Shown here piece after piece: positions 62,221-64,000 of a stretch of 64,000 nt of DNA (position 1 is the stretch's first letter; each line of letters starts with the position of its first letter). The position numbers and the translations under genes are program-made. Where the stretch lies: positions 682,001-746,000 of the forward strand of contig JANQRY010000008.1 in NCBI GenBank assembly GCA_028284345.1, read 5' to 3'. This DNA is from Hyphococcus sp. (GTDB lineage Bacteria; Pseudomonadota; Alphaproteobacteria; Caulobacterales; Parvularculaceae). The notes beneath the pieces are model-generated. The model saw only the letters and a list, made by a program, of their open reading frames with translations. It had not been told where the DNA came from and searched no databases.

Positions 62221-63458
62221 GGGGCCGCTTCCTGCTCATGCGGCTGGAACAGGCGGCCTTTCTCCGTCCACAGAACAATAGCGAAGGCGGCGACGCCGAG
62301 CATGGCGAAGCCCTGGATGATTGGAATGGCCGTGCCGTCATAGAGCCGCGCGATCACGCCGCCGAGGAAGCCGGCGACGGTTGTCCCCGCAAAACCGTTC
62401 GCCGCCGCCGCGGAGCCGGCGATGTGGCCCATGGGCTCCATCGCCATCGCGGTCGCATTCGGCCCGATAAGACCGAGGCAAAAGAACGAGACGCTCGTGA
62501 AAATCATGAAGATCGTAAAGGTTTCGCCGGCGGCGACGGCGATGGTCAGGTGGATCAGATTGACGATGACGAAAACCAGAAGCGCCCCGTGGGTGAGGCG
62601 GCGCATGCCGAATTGCGAAACCAGATGCGCATTGATCAGCGTCGCCGCGCCGAGCGCCGCCGCCGTCGCCGCAAAGGCGAGCGCGAAGGCGCCGCCAATG
62701 TCGAAGAGTTCGAGGAATATCTGTTCCGACGCGCTGATATAGCCGAACATCGCGGCGAAACAGCAGGCCGATGCGAGGGTGTATCCGAGCGCTGTCCGGT
62801 TACGGATGAAATCCATATAGGCGGCGACAACCGGTCCTGCGCGCAGCGCTTTGCGTTGCGCTGGGGCGAGCGTTTCCGGCATGCGCCAGCCGACCCACAG
62901 CGCGAGAACCAGCCCGTAGAGCAGGAGCGCCAGGAAAATCGCCCGCCAGGGCCCGGCGAACAGAATGAGCTGGCCGAGGCCCGGCGCGAGGATCGGCGCG
63001 GCCATGAAGATCGTGATGGCGAGCGACATGACCTGCGCCATGCGCCGGCCCGAGCACACATCGCGCACCGCCGCGATGGCCGCGACCCGCGCTGCCGCCG
63101 TAGTGACGCCCTGAAACGCCCGCGCCGCGAGCAGGAGTGAAAAGGACGAGGCGACGACGCTCAGCAACGAGCCCAGCGCATAGCCGCCAAGCGCCAGCAT
63201 CAAGACGCGCTTGCGGCCGAAGCGGTCGATCAGCGGGCCGAAAAACAACTGCGCGACCCCGTTGCCGAGGACGTAAACGACGACGATCAACTGGCGGTCA
63301 TTGTCTTGCGCCGCGCCAAGCTCGTCGCCAATGGCGCCGAGCGCCGGCAGCATGATGTCGATCGCAAGCGCGTTGAGCGCCATCACCGCTGCGGTGATGG
63401 CGACCAGCTCCATGAAGGAGAGCGCCGCGCGCGGTTCCGATTTCGGTTTGGCGTCCAT
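62217..63458 (-). CDS. MFS drug efflux transporter, Bcr/CflA type
   Basis: The 413-residue protein has twelve predicted helices and the MFS motif A variant GPLIDRFGRKRVLMLALGGYALGSLL. The first helix reads MELVAITAAVMALNALAIDIMLPALGAIGDELG, typical of the Bcr/CflA multidrug group. It probably exports small hydrophobic compounds with proton exchange. ATG 63458 was chosen for family length; an upstream extension is open but not similar to known starts. It is translationally coupled to rimM, an unusual partner. Confidence 0.9.
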   Translation of the reverse strand: MDAKPKSEPRAALSFMELVAITAAVMALNALAIDIMLPALGAIGDELGAAQDNDRQLIVVVYVLGNGVAQLFFGPLIDRFGRKRVLMLALGGYALGSLLSVVASSFSLLLAARAFQGVTTAAARVAAIAAVRDVCSGRRMAQVMSLAITIFMAAPILAPGLGQLILFAGPWRAIFLALLLYGLVLALWVGWRMPETLAPAQRKALRAGPVVAAYMDFIRNRTALGYTLASACCFAAMFGYISASEQIFLELFDIGGAFALAFAATAAALGAATLINAHLVSQFGMRRLTHGALLVFVIVNLIHLTIAVAAGETFTIFMIFTSVSFFCLGLIGPNATAMAMEPMGHIAGSAAAANGFAGTTVAGFLGGVIARLYDGTAIPIIQGFAMLGVAAFAIVLWTEKGRLFQPHEQEAAP

Positions 63459-63593
63459 GGCCGATCCGTTACGCCGCCATTGTGGACTTGGCAATCGCAT
63501 GCGATGCGCGCAATTGGTCGCGATTTGGGGTTGGTCCGGAAATCCTGTTAGAAGCGCCGGGTTTCGCCGCAAGGAGCGTCAGGGGAGGATCCA

Positions 63594-63863
63594 ATGAACG
63601 CATCGGCAGCCGAAGAAACGAAAAAGCGCTATTGGCGTGAAAACGTCAAACTGCTTTGCGCGCTGCTTGCGATCTGGTTCGCGGTTTCCTTCGGCGCCGG
63701 CGTGATCTTCGTCGATACGCTGAACGCAGTACATCTTGGCGGGTTTCCGCTGGGGTTCTGGTTCGCCCAGCAAGGCTCCATCATCGTCTTTGTCGTTCTG
63801 ATTTTCGTCTACGCCGCGCGTATGAAACAGATCGAAAAACGCCTCGGCGTCGGCGACGAGTAA
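63594..63863 (+). CDS. DUF4212 small subunit of a sodium/solute symporter
   Basis: The 89-residue protein is a two-helix membrane subunit: KRYWRENVKLLCALLAIWFAVSFGAGVIFVDTLN, then GGFPLGFWFAQQGSIIVFVVLIFVYAARMKQIEKRLGV. The YW..N and FPLGFWFAQQGSI patterns define DUF4212, found with VC_2705-type sodium:solute symporters for acetate-like carboxylates. The symporter gene begins 4 nt downstream, so the pair forms one transport system. GGGGAGG lies upstream of the ATG. Confidence 0.92.
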   Translation: MNASAAEETKKRYWRENVKLLCALLAIWFAVSFGAGVIFVDTLNAVHLGGFPLGFWFAQQGSIIVFVVLIFVYAARMKQIEKRLGVGDE

Positions 63864-63866
63864 GCG

Positions 63867-64000
63867 ATGGATACGCAAACGCTCACCTGGGTTTTTGTCG
63901 GCGCGTCCTTCGCGCTCTATATCGGCATTGCGATCTGGTCGCGCGCCGGATCGACGTCGGAGTTCTACGTCGCCGGCGGGCATGTGCACCCGGTGGCCAA
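63867..64000 (+). CDS. Sodium:solute symporter, 5' end (cut by window edge)
   Basis: Only the first 44 residues are visible, MDTQTLTWVFVGASFALYIG and onward, followed by WSRAGSTSEFYVAGGHVHPVA. The first helix and the STSEFYVAGGHVHP motif identify the SSS-family symporter that pairs with DUF4212 proteins. The gene runs beyond the window. It starts 4 nt after the DUF4212 stop, so the two are co-translated. Relatives import small carboxylates with sodium; the substrate cannot be judged from the fragment. Confidence 0.88.
   Translation, partial: MDTQTLTWVFVGASFALYIGIAIWSRAGSTSEFYVAGGHVHPVA

Noticed and set aside
62238..63140. 300-codon open frame antisense to the MFS transporter
   Set aside because: The translation is dominated by Arg and Glu and covers a clear 12-helix transporter.

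Overview
The window is a dense stretch of high-G+C chromosome, roughly 63-66% by eye, with wobble positions almost always G or C. It comes from an alphaproteobacterium. The evidence for this is the ubiE-ubiB-coaBC, fabA-fabB-fabI, hrcA-grpE-rph and hemY/Mic60-like/hemD neighbourhoods, a ribosomal protein S16 with a long acidic tail, a lipoprotein of the CC0125/CC1285 (Caulobacter) type, and two exact TTAA-N7-TTAA CtrA boxes in promoters. A member of Caulobacterales, Parvularculales or a related order fits best; this is inference. I found no rRNA, tRNA, IS element, prophage or CRISPR array. Most of the window is housekeeping.

Layout. 1-9 kb: the end of an acyl-ACP synthetase, the leftward hemD/Mic60-like/hemY block, tsaD, a 39-residue membrane peptide gene with its own promoter and terminator, a TetR regulator, gpsA, and a divergent pair around a CtrA box. 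9-15 kb: a DsbA-like isomerase, pyrophosphatase, argG, a GSGD-repeat DUF2807 protein, a carboxylesterase lipoprotein and small orphan genes. 15-19 kb: a split SRPBCC gene, then a leftward trp block (lapA-like, trpF, an inserted histidine phosphatase, trpB) and ihfB. 19-26 kb: ubiE-ubiB and coaBC rightward, then the leftward unsaturated fatty acid block fabA-fabB-(60-aa membrane protein)-fabI-cupin. 26-35 kb: a hydroxyacid dehydrogenase, a methyltransferase, secreted proteins (DUF2141, YceI), a MoeB-like enzyme, an ABC ATPase without a permease, a von Willebrand factor A protein with five tandem repeats, and a PlsC-like acyltransferase.

35-46 kb: pckA with a hairpin-rich upstream region, grpE and hrcA facing rph, a MscS channel, a CC0125-type lipoprotein, a PilZ protein, a dicarboxylate symporter overlapped by an XRE-like gene, and several unrecognised small genes. 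47-49.5 kb: cupin-ffh-rpsP. 49.6-60.3 kb: envelope, transport and metabolism genes, including mdh, a glycosyltransferase, a PhoD-like lipoprotein and bioB. 60.5-63.5 kb: rplS-trmD-rimM and an MFS transporter, all leftward. The usual ffh-rpsP-rimM-trmD-rplS order is therefore split and inverted. The right edge holds a DUF4212 subunit and the start of its sodium symporter partner.

I saw no clearly new multi-gene system. The best leads are the five-repeat VWA protein, the frame-broken SRPBCC cassette, the low-G+C phosphatase inside the trp operon, the CtrA-box promoters, two apparently leaderless genes, a perfect 20-bp palindrome on an outer-membrane protein promoter, and the 39-residue peptide gene.
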